Origin: Phycisphaera sp.
GTDB taxonomy: Bacteria > Planctomycetota > Phycisphaerae > Phycisphaerales > UBA1924
Assembly (NCBI GenBank): GCA_025916675.1
Contig: CP098402.1
Span: 1,049,205-1,113,204, forward strand
DNA length: 64,000 bases
Direction: 5' to 3'
The first letter of the stretch is position 1. The number at the start of each line of letters is the position of its first letter. The translations under genes and the position numbers were made by a program. Shown piece by piece: positions 54,918 through 63,077 of the stretch. Below the pieces are notes generated by a model that saw only the letters and a list, made by a program, of their open reading frames with translations, searched no databases and had not been told where the DNA came from.

Positions 54918-55711
54918 GCTCGGGCCCCTTGCGCGGCGTTCTGCCGCTGGCGATAGATCCGGTCCACGACGGCCAATTGCTCGGGCGTGTTGATGCTCAG
55001 CACGTCTTCGGCGGGCACGGCCTCGACCACTTCCACCCGGGCTCCGCCCGCCAGCAGCAGCGCCGGCACATCGGTCAGGTAGTACTCGCCGGTCTTAGGA
55101 TTGCGCTCGACGTTCCGCAGGGCGTCCATCAGCGGGCCAAGCTTGAAGCAGTAGTAACTGGGGTTGATCTCGCGGATGGCTAGCTCGTCGGCGGTCGCGT
55201 TCTTCTGCTCGACGATGCGGGCGAATCGGCCCTTGGCGTCTCGCACGACGCGGCCGTAGCCGGTGGGGTCGTCGACGGCCGCGGTGGCCAGCGTGGCGGC
55301 GGCATTGGCCTTACGGTGCGTGTCGAGAAGCGTGCGGATCGTGTCATCGCGGATCAAAGGGCCGTCGCCACAAAGCACCAGGACATCGGAATCCGGCGAG
55401 GCGTCGTTCAATTCCGACTCGGCGGCCAGCACGGCGTGGCCGGTGCCGAGTTGCTCGGCCTGCAGCGCGTATCGGATGTCACCAGAAGCATCGACAAGGG
55501 CTCGCTCGACGTGCTCTCGCCCATGGCCCACGACCGCGACAATCGGCGTGCACCCGACCGCATGGCACGCCTCGGCCACGATCGACACCATCGGCCGGCC
55601 GCCCACGGGGTGGACCACCTTGGGCAGGTCGCTGCCCATGCGCGTGCCCTTCCCGGCGGCGAGGATGATCGCGCAGGGGCGGGGGTCCGACTGAGGAAGG
55701 GTGTCGTTCAC
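54914..55711 (-). CDS. GlmU-type nucleotidyltransferase, uridylyltransferase domain only
   Basis: 265 residues from GTG 55711, with GGAG about 7 bp upstream (GTG 55759 is a less likely start). The nucleotidyltransferase signature is IILAAGKGTRMGSDLPKVVH; QLGTGHAVLAAE and CGDGPLIRDDTI follow. This is the UDP-GlcNAc pyrophosphorylase half of GlmU. The left-handed beta-helix acetyltransferase half (about 200 residues) is missing, so acetylation of GlcN-1-P must be done by another protein. Coupled to prs downstream. Confidence 0.88.
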   Translation of the reverse strand: MNDTLPQSDPRPCAIILAAGKGTRMGSDLPKVVHPVGGRPMVSIVAEACHAVGCTPIVAVVGHGREHVERALVDASGDIRYALQAEQLGTGHAVLAAESELNDASPDSDVLVLCGDGPLIRDDTIRTLLDTHRKANAAATLATAAVDDPTGYGRVVRDAKGRFARIVEQKNATADELAIREINPSYYCFKLGPLMDALRNVERNPKTGEYYLTDVPALLLAGGARVEVVEAVPAEDVLSINTPEQLAVVDRIYRQRQNAAQGARA

Positions 55712-55766
55712 GCTGCTCCAGGGAAAGGGAAGGAACCAACGTGGCAGCAGGCGGGGCACCGGGAAA

Positions 55767-55837
55767 CTACCCGACCAGGATTCGAACCTGGACTTTCAGT
55801 ACCAAAAACTGAAGTGCTACCATTACACCATCGGGCA
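55767..55837 (-). tRNA. tRNA-Gln (anticodon UUG)
   Basis: Acceptor stem TGCCCGA/TCGGGTA, D-arm GTG-TAATGGTAG-CAC, anticodon stem TCAGT/ACTGA with loop TTTTGGT (anticodon TTG), a 4-nt variable loop and T-arm CCAGG-TTCGAAT-CCTGG. The CCA end is not encoded. It reads CAA (and by wobble CAG). Confidence 0.95.
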
Positions 55838-56194
55838 GTGAATGTCTGCTCGGTGCGCCTGCGACCAGCGGGCTCCTGATCCAAAACGTGCGAATCGCAC
55901 TCGACCCATGCCGGACTCACGCCGGGACCCTCCCGACGCGGCGGTGGCACGGGGCGTGGCAATGGGACACAACCGGCCCGGGGCCGCTGCCATCCCGCTC
56001 ACACGCTGGCTCTTAGAGCTGGATCACCGATCGGGGCCATCAGGCCCGCCGGCAACCCCTGCCTGCGCCTCGCCGCTGGAAATCCCGAAGGGACCACCTT
56101 GGCTCATCGCAGCCGGCTCCCGTCCTGCCGCTGAACGAGGGGGATGATAGCACCCAGGCCGACACGGCTCCAAGCCGGTTCTATCCTGAGGGCC
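55838..56194. other. 357-bp region without a recognised gene
   Basis: This lies between tRNA-Gln and the endonuclease-family gene. It is GC-rich with several short inverted repeats (for example GGCTCTTAGAGC near 56009-56020). I looked for SRP RNA, tmRNA, RNase P and riboswitch cores and saw none. Short open frames here lack family-like sequence. It may contain the promoters for the divergent tRNA and the gene at 56195. Confidence 0.5.
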
Positions 56195-57433
56195 ATGATG
56201 CGTACCGGTCCCATCCCCATCATGATCCTGGCGGTCCTGGCCCTGGGAACGGCGGCCGCGTGGGCGCAGGAGGCCGAGCCTCCCCCGGGCGCCATGCCCA
56301 TCCGCGTGGCCACCTTCAACATCCAGGACGTCTCCACGACCGACCTGCTCGTGAACGACCAGCCCCGCGTCCAGCGGCTGGCCAGAGTCATCCAGCGGCT
56401 CAGGCCCACGGTGCTGCTGGTCAACGAGATCGCCTACGACCAACACGGCGTGCCGGGCGTGCCCACGGACGAGCCCGAGGGCTCCAACGGCCAGCGTTTT
56501 GCGAATCACTACCTTGAAATCAGCCAGGGCGAGGGCCTCGAACCCCTCCGTTACAGGGCCGTGATGCTGCCCACGAACACTGGCCGGGCCAGCGGGTTTG
56601 ATCTGGACAACAGCGGCGATGCAGTGACAACCTACCCCCGACCGGCTCGGGCGAGCCTCGATGGCCAAGCGCCACCACAGACCGACCAGGGACGCGAGTT
56701 CGGCAACGATTCCTGGGGTTTCGGGACCTACCCCGGTCAGTACGGCATGGCCTTGCTCGTCGATGAGCGGCTCGACGTGCTCGATGACCAGATCCGCACG
56801 TTCCGGCTGCTGCCGTGGAGCGCCATGCCCGACGCCCGCCAGCCCACGAACGAGGACGGCACGCCCTGGTACAACGACGAGGAGTGGGCCGCCATGCGGC
56901 TGAGCTCCAAGAGCCACTGGGACATCCCGGTCAAGCTGCCCAACGGCGCGATCGTCCACTTCCTGTGCAGCCATCCGACACCTCCGGCGTTCGATGGCCC
57001 CGAGGGCCGCAACAAGGCGCGCAACCACGATGAGATCCGGTTCTGGGGCGACTACCTCAACAACCGTGGCTGGATCGCCGACGACAACGGCACGCCCGGG
57101 GGTATCCAGCGGGGCGAGGCGTTCGTGATCCTCGGCGACCTGAACGCCGACCCGAACAAGGGCGGCGATGTCGGCGACCCGATCGGCCGGCTCATGAAGA
57201 ATCCCCGCCTCCAGAGCGTGGCGGCACCCGCCCAGGAACCCCCCCTGGAGGGGCTCGAGCCCCCCGACACCGCGAGTTTCGGTCTCAGGGTCGATTATGT
57301 GCTTCCGGGGAAGCGTATGGACGTGTTGCGGAGCGGCGTGTGGACCCTGGAGCCGGCATCGATTGGCGGGAGCACCGGGTTTCCGAGCGATCATTTCCCG
57401 GTGTGGGTTGAACTGTCGGTGCCCGGCCGGTGA
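56195..57433 (+). CDS. Secreted endonuclease/exonuclease/phosphatase family protein
   Basis: 412 residues from ATG 56195 (ATG 56198 also possible). The signal peptide ends GTAAAWAQEA. EEP-fold motifs: PIRVATFNIQDVSTTDL, TVLLVNEIAYDQHGV (metal Glu), FVILGDLNADPNKGG and the final FPSDHFPVWVEL (catalytic His). Substrate may be nucleic acid or a phosphoester. It is exported, so a role in nutrient scavenging is plausible. The stop overlaps a GTG of the following reading frame. Confidence 0.88.
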   Translation: MMRTGPIPIMILAVLALGTAAAWAQEAEPPPGAMPIRVATFNIQDVSTTDLLVNDQPRVQRLARVIQRLRPTVLLVNEIAYDQHGVPGVPTDEPEGSNGQRFANHYLEISQGEGLEPLRYRAVMLPTNTGRASGFDLDNSGDAVTTYPRPARASLDGQAPPQTDQGREFGNDSWGFGTYPGQYGMALLVDERLDVLDDQIRTFRLLPWSAMPDARQPTNEDGTPWYNDEEWAAMRLSSKSHWDIPVKLPNGAIVHFLCSHPTPPAFDGPEGRNKARNHDEIRFWGDYLNNRGWIADDNGTPGGIQRGEAFVILGDLNADPNKGGDVGDPIGRLMKNPRLQSVAAPAQEPPLEGLEPPDTASFGLRVDYVLPGKRMDVLRSGVWTLEPASIGGSTGFPSDHFPVWVELSVPGR

Positions 57434-57537
57434 GCGTGGCGGCGGGTGAGGCCGGGGTGGATTCGTTGCGGCCACACCGCAAAGATTCTTGTAGGACAGA
57501 ATCGAGCGTTCCCCCTCATCCGGAGTCCGAGTTGCAG

Positions 57538-58503
57538 ATGACCCGTATCGAGTCGGCGGCCGCTTCGGCAGCCATGGCCGTGCCGCGAGCGCAGGGCATC
57601 AGCTTCGCTGCGCTGTACGAGACCACCAAGCCCCGTATCACGCGGCTCGTGACCATCACGAGCGCAATGGGGTTCGGGCTGGCGGCTCTGGCATACCGGC
57701 CGGCGGCGATCGATCTCGTGTCCGGTTTCATTGCGGCGATTCTGGGATCAGGGCTGGCGGCGGCCGGCGCCAACACGCTCAACCAATGGATGGAACGCTC
57801 GCGCGACGCGCGCATGCCCCGAACAATGACGCGACCGCTGCCCACCGGCCGCGCTACGCCCACGGCGGTGCTGATGCTGGGCATCGAGTTGTGCCTGCTC
57901 GGCATCGTCCTCGCGTGGGCGCTTGTTGGCGTCGTGCCGGCGGTGCTGATCGCGGCGACGGTGCTCAGTTATCTCTTCCTCTACACGCCCAGCAAGCCTG
58001 GGCTGTGGAGCAGCACGTGGATTGGTGCCGTGCCGGGCGCGCTGCCGCCGGTCATCGGCTGGGCGTGCGTCGAGGGGTCCTGGGCATCCATGGCCGAGAT
58101 CGGCCCCTGGGCGCTGTTCACGATCATGTTCGTGTGGCAGATCCCGCACTTCCTGGCCATCGCGTGGATGTACAAGGACGACTACGCGGCCGGCGGTTAT
58201 CGCGTGCTGCCCGTCGTTGACACCACCGGCCGCTGGACGTGGGCCATGATGGTGCTGTGGGCGGCGATCCTGCTGCCCGTGACCGTGCTGCCGCCGCTGG
58301 TGATGGACGTGACGCCGGGCTTCGTGGCGGTCCCCGTGGCCGTGGTCGCCGGGGCGTGGTTCCTGTGGCTGACCATCAAGGTCACCCGCTCGCGCACCCG
58401 GACCGACGCGCGCCGGGTGCTGATCGGCTCGGTGATCTACCTGCCGATCCTGCTGGCGGCCCTGGTCGCCGACGCGGGCATCGGGGCCGCGCTGGGGTGG
58501 TAG
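57538..58503 (+). CDS. ctaB: Protohaem IX farnesyltransferase (haem O synthase)
   Basis: 321 residues from ATG 57538 (a coupled GTG at 57430 would add 36 residues). It is a UbiA-fold membrane prenyltransferase: LYETTKPRITRLVTITSAMG, the Asp-rich NQWMERSRDARMPRTMTRPL, LYTPSKPGLWSSTWIGAVPG and WQIPHFLAIAWMYKDDYAAG. It makes haem O for terminal oxidases. The adjacent ABC exporter and SCO1 genes point to a cytochrome-oxidase assembly cluster. Confidence 0.94.
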   Translation: MTRIESAAASAAMAVPRAQGISFAALYETTKPRITRLVTITSAMGFGLAALAYRPAAIDLVSGFIAAILGSGLAAAGANTLNQWMERSRDARMPRTMTRPLPTGRATPTAVLMLGIELCLLGIVLAWALVGVVPAVLIAATVLSYLFLYTPSKPGLWSSTWIGAVPGALPPVIGWACVEGSWASMAEIGPWALFTIMFVWQIPHFLAIAWMYKDDYAAGGYRVLPVVDTTGRWTWAMMVLWAAILLPVTVLPPLVMDVTPGFVAVPVAVVAGAWFLWLTIKVTRSRTRTDARRVLIGSVIYLPILLAALVADAGIGAALGW

Positions 58504-59402
58504 GCAACTGCGACTGGCTCGTGCGCATCAGCGGCGGCGTGGTCGAGCACCGTGCCCGCCGATCAAAGACCATCCGAGCTCTCGACAACGTCGAGTTTAC
58601 AGTCGCGCCGGGCGACTCTGTGGCGCTGCTTGGGCCCAACGGCTCGGGCAAGTCCACGCTGCTGAGAGCCATCATGGGCGTGCAACGCCTGGCGTCCGGG
58701 TCGATCGAACGAGACGACCACCTGCGCCTGGGCGTCGTGTTCCAGAGCCCGGCCCTCGATCCGCTGCTCACGGTGCGCGAGAACTTGCGGTTACAGGCGG
58801 CGCTGTTTGGTATTGCAGATACCGACGAGCGTATCGAGCGGCTGTGCGCCGACCAGGCGATCGATGACCGCCTTGGTGATCGGGTGCGAACGCTCTCGGG
58901 CGGGCTGGCCCGGCGAGTCGAGTTTGTCCGGGCCATCCTGGCCGAGCCCGACCTGTTGCTGCTGGATGAGCCGACGGTGGGGCTCGATCTGCCCTCGCGC
59001 GCGGCCTTGCTGGGAGCCCTCGACTCGCTGCGCGCCCAGCGGCCCGATGTCGCGGTCGTGATGAGCACGCACCTGATGACCGATGCGGAACGGTTCGATC
59101 GCGTGGCGATGATGTCGGCGGGCCGGTTCGTCTGCGAGGGCTCGCCGCGAGAACTCGTCGACGAACTCGGGACGGTATTGCTGGGTGTGCCAGCGGAAGC
59201 GTCGATCGAGGGTGGAGCCGTGCCTTGGGAGATGCAGGCCGATGGGTCGCGTTTGGCCAAGCCCGCCGATGAGGCCCAGCTTGCCGAGTGGTCTGCCGAA
59301 CTCGTGGCTGTTGGCGCGCCGTTCTTTGTACGGAAGCCAACGCTCGCCGATGCCTACCTGCACCGGGCCCAGTCGCCGCTGGAAGCCGAGGTGCCGTCAT
59401 GA
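58497..59402 (+). CDS. ABC transporter ATP-binding protein
   Basis: About 301 residues. There is no ATG; GTG 58497 overlaps the ctaB stop, and GTG 58521 is an alternative. Walker A is LLGPNGSGKSTLLRAIMG, the signature is RTLSGGLARRVEFVRAILAE, Walker B is LLLLDEPTVGLDLP and the H-loop is STHLM. It is a DrrA/NatA-type exporter ATPase with a C-terminal regulatory piece. Its ATG-overlapped neighbour is the permease. The context suggests export of something needed for haem-copper oxidase assembly. Confidence 0.9.
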   Translation: MVGNCDWLVRISGGVVEHRARRSKTIRALDNVEFTVAPGDSVALLGPNGSGKSTLLRAIMGVQRLASGSIERDDHLRLGVVFQSPALDPLLTVRENLRLQAALFGIADTDERIERLCADQAIDDRLGDRVRTLSGGLARRVEFVRAILAEPDLLLLDEPTVGLDLPSRAALLGALDSLRAQRPDVAVVMSTHLMTDAERFDRVAMMSAGRFVCEGSPRELVDELGTVLLGVPAEASIEGGAVPWEMQADGSRLAKPADEAQLAEWSAELVAVGAPFFVRKPTLADAYLHRAQSPLEAEVPS

Positions 59403-60166
59403 ATGCGATGCGCGCGGCCCTCGCCCTGGCGTACCGAGAAGTGAGGCGGCTCGTACGCCAGCCGCTCCGCATCGCGGTGGCGATCGCCACGCCGGCGATG
59501 ATGTGGCTCTTCATCGCGAGCGGTTTTGCGAGCAGCATCCGGCCCGAGTCGCTCGGGGATGAGAGCGGGACATCGCTCACGATCTACCTGCTGCCGGGCA
59601 TGGCCTCGCTCGTTGTCCTGTTCAACGCGATCTTCGCGTCGATCTCGTTGATCGAAGATCGCCACGAGGGCTTCCTGCAGGCGGTACTCGTCAGCCCCGC
59701 GCCGCGATGGTCGATGGCTGTTGGCAAACTCCTCGGCGGCGGGCTGCTGGGATTCGCGCAGGCGATGGTGCTGCTCGTGTTCTCGCCACTTGTTGGGGCA
59801 ACCCTGAGTGCCGAGGGCCTGCTCTCTGCGATCGTTGCACTGGCGTGCTTGTCGCTGGGCATCACCGGGCTTGGCCTGGCAACGGCGTGGAAGGTCGATT
59901 CGTCCTCGGGCTTCCACGGCGTGATGAACCTGGTCTTTATGCCCATGTGGCTGCTGAGTGGGGCGATCTTTCCCGTCGAGGGCGCGAGCGGGTGGTTGCG
60001 GGCGCTCGTCATGGTGAACCCCATGGCGTGGTGCCAGCGCGTGGTGGGGGCCGGATTGCAGGGTCAGACTGACGCGGCGGCGCTGTTGCTGTCGCTGGTG
60101 TTCGCGGCGATGGGGGTCACACTGGCTATGCTGACAATGGGCTGGGGAAGAGCGCGAGGAGGCTGA
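59399..60166 (+). CDS. ABC-2 type transporter permease
   Basis: 255 residues and about six helices, with LAYREVRRLVRQPLRIAVAI at the N-terminus, the ABC-2 region YLLPGMASLVVLFNAIFASI, IEDRHEGFLQAVLVSPAPRW and FMPMWLLSGAIFPVEGASGW. It pairs with the upstream ATPase (4-bp overlap). Substrate unknown. Confidence 0.9.
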   Translation: MNAMRAALALAYREVRRLVRQPLRIAVAIATPAMMWLFIASGFASSIRPESLGDESGTSLTIYLLPGMASLVVLFNAIFASISLIEDRHEGFLQAVLVSPAPRWSMAVGKLLGGGLLGFAQAMVLLVFSPLVGATLSAEGLLSAIVALACLSLGITGLGLATAWKVDSSSGFHGVMNLVFMPMWLLSGAIFPVEGASGWLRALVMVNPMAWCQRVVGAGLQGQTDAAALLLSLVFAAMGVTLAMLTMGWGRARGG

Positions 60167-60167
60167 G

Positions 60168-60848
60168 TTGGCTCAAAAGAAGCAGTTCATGGCGATCGTG
60201 ATTGTCGGGTTGGCCTTGCTGGGGTTGCTCGGCACGCTGGTGATGATGATGCCGCGGTTGTCTTCGCCTGCCGAGATGGTGGATGCGAGCGACCCGCTCC
60301 AACCAGACGAGATGCTCGTCGGCTACACCATCCCAGAATTCGAGCTCACCGATCAGGATGGCCGCCCCGTCGACCAATCGATCCTCGACGGCGAGATCAC
60401 CATTCTGGACTTCATCTTTACCAATTGCCCGTTCGCCTGCCCCGGCATGACCGCCGAGATGCTCGAGCTGCAAAGCGTTCTCGAGGGTACCGGGGTGCGG
60501 TTCTTGAGCATCAGCGTCGACCCCGAGCGCGACACGCCGGCGGTGCTGCGGGAGTACGGCGACAGCCGCGGCGTGGACTTCGAGCGGTGGGCGATGCTGA
60601 CCGGGCCATTCGAGACGGTGCGCTCGATCGTGCGCGACAGCCTGAACTTCCATGTCGGGCAGGACGATAGCCGCGAGATCCCCCTCGAGGACGGCAGCAC
60701 GATGGCAAACGTGAGCCACCCTTCGCACCTGATCCTGGTCGGACCCGAGCGACAGGTGTTGGGTATCTACCTGTACTACGAAGACGAGAAGATGGCCGCG
60801 CTGCGCGGCCGAGCACGAGCGGCGGCCGCGGCGTCCGAAGGGCTCTAG
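60168..60848 (+). CDS. SCO1/SenC copper chaperone
   Basis: 226 residues from TTG 60168, chosen because GAGGAGG lies 6 bp upstream; ATG 60189 is the alternative. One N-terminal membrane helix anchors a thioredoxin-like domain with the copper-binding Cys pair C87/C91 (NCPFACPG) and conserved H184 (VSHPSH). SISVDPERDTPAVLREYG is family-typical. SCO proteins deliver copper to the CuA site of cytochrome oxidase, consistent with ctaB upstream. It overlaps the convergent SDR gene by 4 bp. Confidence 0.92.
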   Translation: MAQKKQFMAIVIVGLALLGLLGTLVMMMPRLSSPAEMVDASDPLQPDEMLVGYTIPEFELTDQDGRPVDQSILDGEITILDFIFTNCPFACPGMTAEMLELQSVLEGTGVRFLSISVDPERDTPAVLREYGDSRGVDFERWAMLTGPFETVRSIVRDSLNFHVGQDDSREIPLEDGSTMANVSHPSHLILVGPERQVLGIYLYYEDEKMAALRGRARAAAAASEGL

Positions 60849-62341
60849 TCGGCCTGCTCCGCGGCACGCTTCATGCCGTTGAGCATGCCGTTGAACACAA
60901 AGTGGTGGAGCGGGAGTACGGCGTACCAATAGGCCAGGCCCAGCAGGCCTCTGGGTTTGAAGCGGGCCGTCATGTGCAGCGTGCACGCGTCGCGCGTGTC
61001 GTTCGGATCGATGCAGAACTCCAGGGTGGCCTGGCCCGGTAGGCGCATCTCGGCGAGCAGGTGCAGGTGGCGTGCGTGCTCGACGCCGATGACACGCCAG
61101 AAGTCGAGGGCCTCGCCATACGCCACCTGTTGCGGATGGCGGCGCCCCCGACGCAGACCGGGGCCGCCGGCGATGGTGTCCATCCAGCCGCGAAGGCGCC
61201 AGAGCACGTCGGCGGCGTACCACCCGTGGCCGCCGCCCACCCTGCACACGGCCTTGAAGACCGATTCGGGCGATGCCTTGATCGTGGTGGTACGCGCATC
61301 GGTGAACACTCGACCGCCCGCCCAGTCGGGATCGCCCGGAACGGTGCCCGCGGCCGACCAAGAGGTCTCGACTTCGGCCAGGCTCGTGCGTTCCAGAGCG
61401 AGAGCGATCGCCTCCTCGGGCGTCTTGGCCTTGTGTGGCATGGCCTCTTGCACGGACGAGTCGCCAACCACGACAGGATTGCGAAGCCCCTCGGCCAGCG
61501 GCCTGGCGATGCGTGTGTTTACCGGCGTGACCAAGCCAATCCAGCGGCTGCTCAACTCGGGCGTGAGCACGGGCACGGGGATGATAATCCGACGCGGAAG
61601 GCCGAGTTCGCGTGCCATTGCATACATGAGCTGCTTGTAGGTGCGCACACCGTCCCCGCCCACATCGTAAGTCTGGCCAGTGGTTTCGGGCTCGCTTAGA
61701 CATCGCACGAGCCAGTGCAGGATGTCGGCAATCGCGACTGGTTGGCATCGCGTACTGACCCAGCGGGGTGTGATCATGATGGGCAACCGCTCGACGAGAT
61801 ATCGCAGGATCTCATAAGAAGCCGAGCCCGAACCGATGATCATCGCCGCGCGAAACACGGTGACGGGTGTGGATCCATCGGCCAGAACCTCTTCGACCTC
61901 TCGGCGAGAACGAAGGTGGTCGCTAAGACCATCGCCCATCTCGCCGAGACCGCCGAGGTACACGATGCGATCGATGCCTGCACTCTCGGCAGCGGCGGCG
62001 AAGGACCGCGCCAGGTCACGATCTCGCTCGGCGTACTCCGAACCAGCGGAAACCATGGAATGGACAAGATAGAAAGCGGCACAGCAGCCTCGCAATTGCT
62101 CTGCGAGGGCGTTCGTGTCTTCCACGTCACCCCGGACGACTTCACATCGCTCGTGGCGGGCCCACTCACGATTGTCGAGTTTTCTCGGATCGCGTGCGAC
62201 GCAACGAATAGCGTATCCCGCCTCGAGAAGGCGCGGCGCAAGCCGACCACCAATGTACCCGGTCGATCCCGTCAGCAAGACGCGGGCAGGTTCGTCCGTG
62301 GCTTCCGCGGGGGGCAAGTGTTCCTGGGGTAAGGCGTTCAT
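60845..62341 (-). CDS. SDR-family NAD(P)-binding protein fused to DUF2867
   Basis: 498 residues. The N-terminal Rossmann domain opens RVLLTGSTGYIGGRLAPRLL and continues with YLVHSMVSAGSEYAERDRDL and FRAAMIIGSGSASYEILRYL, the atypical-SDR pattern of the family. The C-terminal part (TTTIKASPESVFKAVCRVGG; GHGWYAADVLWRLRGWMD) is DUF2867, a START-like fold. Proteins of this architecture are widespread; their substrate is not known to me. Confidence 0.88.
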   Translation of the reverse strand: MNALPQEHLPPAEATDEPARVLLTGSTGYIGGRLAPRLLEAGYAIRCVARDPRKLDNREWARHERCEVVRGDVEDTNALAEQLRGCCAAFYLVHSMVSAGSEYAERDRDLARSFAAAAESAGIDRIVYLGGLGEMGDGLSDHLRSRREVEEVLADGSTPVTVFRAAMIIGSGSASYEILRYLVERLPIMITPRWVSTRCQPVAIADILHWLVRCLSEPETTGQTYDVGGDGVRTYKQLMYAMARELGLPRRIIIPVPVLTPELSSRWIGLVTPVNTRIARPLAEGLRNPVVVGDSSVQEAMPHKAKTPEEAIALALERTSLAEVETSWSAAGTVPGDPDWAGGRVFTDARTTTIKASPESVFKAVCRVGGGHGWYAADVLWRLRGWMDTIAGGPGLRRGRRHPQQVAYGEALDFWRVIGVEHARHLHLLAEMRLPGQATLEFCIDPNDTRDACTLHMTARFKPRGLLGLAYWYAVLPLHHFVFNGMLNGMKRAAEQAD

Positions 62342-62395
62342 GGCGGTACCGCGGCCCCAAGTAGGGTAAGAAGTCAGATCAATACCGGCTGGGGC

Positions 62396-62853
62396 TCAGA
62401 CTCGAACCCGGAAGCTCGGCAGCCAGCCTAGGTGGACACGCACGGGCACACCAAGGCGCGGCACCGGGAGCCGCTTGGTCGCCCGGCGGGCACGCCACAG
62501 GTTGAGTACCGACGAGAGCCCGAGGGCGCCGTACACGTGGGCCGCCCCATCTTCGAAGCGGATGGTGAACCGCGTCGGGCGTGGTCCATCGCCGGCATGC
62601 GCCATGAGCTCGCCGGCGATCAGGATTTTGGGTCGGATGCGCCCGTTGCGCCGTCGCGCGTGCGGATGCGAACGGTGCCATCGAGCATCCAAGACGCATG
62701 GTTGGCCCGATCGCCGGTGCCGCTCGGCACGCGGACGTTGAGCTTGTCGAACTCGTACGCGATCTCGGCACCCCGGCCGGTGAGGCGGTCGTAGAGGCCG
62801 ATGGCCAGGTCGGGCCAGGTGGTCGTGTGGTCTGCGTCGTTCGTTTGGGACAT
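62396..62853 (-). CDS. Hypothetical protein, product of a candidate -1 frameshift
   Basis: The zero frame starts at ATG 62853 (GGAG upstream) and stops at TGA 62620-62622 after 77 residues. The -1 frame continues to TGA 62396-62398. Shifting at CCCAAAA (62626-62632) fuses GDGTVRIRTRDG-type strands with ILIAGELMAHAGDGPRPT, giving a 152-residue protein with one consistent beta-rich, Arg/Val-rich style. Family not recognised. Alternatives are a single missing A in the AAAA run (mutation or sequencing error), or a separate second cistron starting at ATG 62605. Confidence 0.65.
62588..62632 (-). promoter_or_regulatory. Candidate programmed -1 ribosomal frameshift signal
   Basis: In mRNA sense: slippery heptamer C CCA AAA (62632-62626), a 5-nt spacer TCCTG, then a perfect 9-bp stem ATCGCCGGC/GCCGGCGAT (62620-62612 with 62596-62588) and a 15-nt loop. 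The zero-frame TGA spans the spacer/stem junction. Heptamer type, spacing and stem match the known layout of bacterial -1 sites. Confidence 0.6.
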
Positions 62854-63077
62854 GGTGGATCTCCAGAGATTAGGGTTAATCGGGATTCTGGCAACGATTG
62901 GGGCGGCCTCGGCCCGCCGCGAGGCCAAACTTCGATTGTTCGGGGCAATCACGTCACGCGGGGGGGAGCAGCCCCAGCGCCGGGCGGGAATGCCCGTGAG
63001 GCCTGACCGAGAGCTGTCCCGCGGTCCGGGCGCGAGGGCGGTCGAAACCCAGCACACCGGCTCGCGTACAGCTGCTT

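Noticed and set aside
56009-56150. Structured-looking GC-rich segment considered as SRP RNA or another ncRNA
   Set aside because: It lacks the GGAAG/AGCAGCC core of SRP RNA and any recognised riboswitch or tmRNA motif. A covariance-model search would settle it.
62388-62415. T-arm-like GGGTTCGAGTC at the end of the frameshift gene
   Set aside because: No matching T-stem or cloverleaf. It is simply the last codons and stop of the -1 frame.
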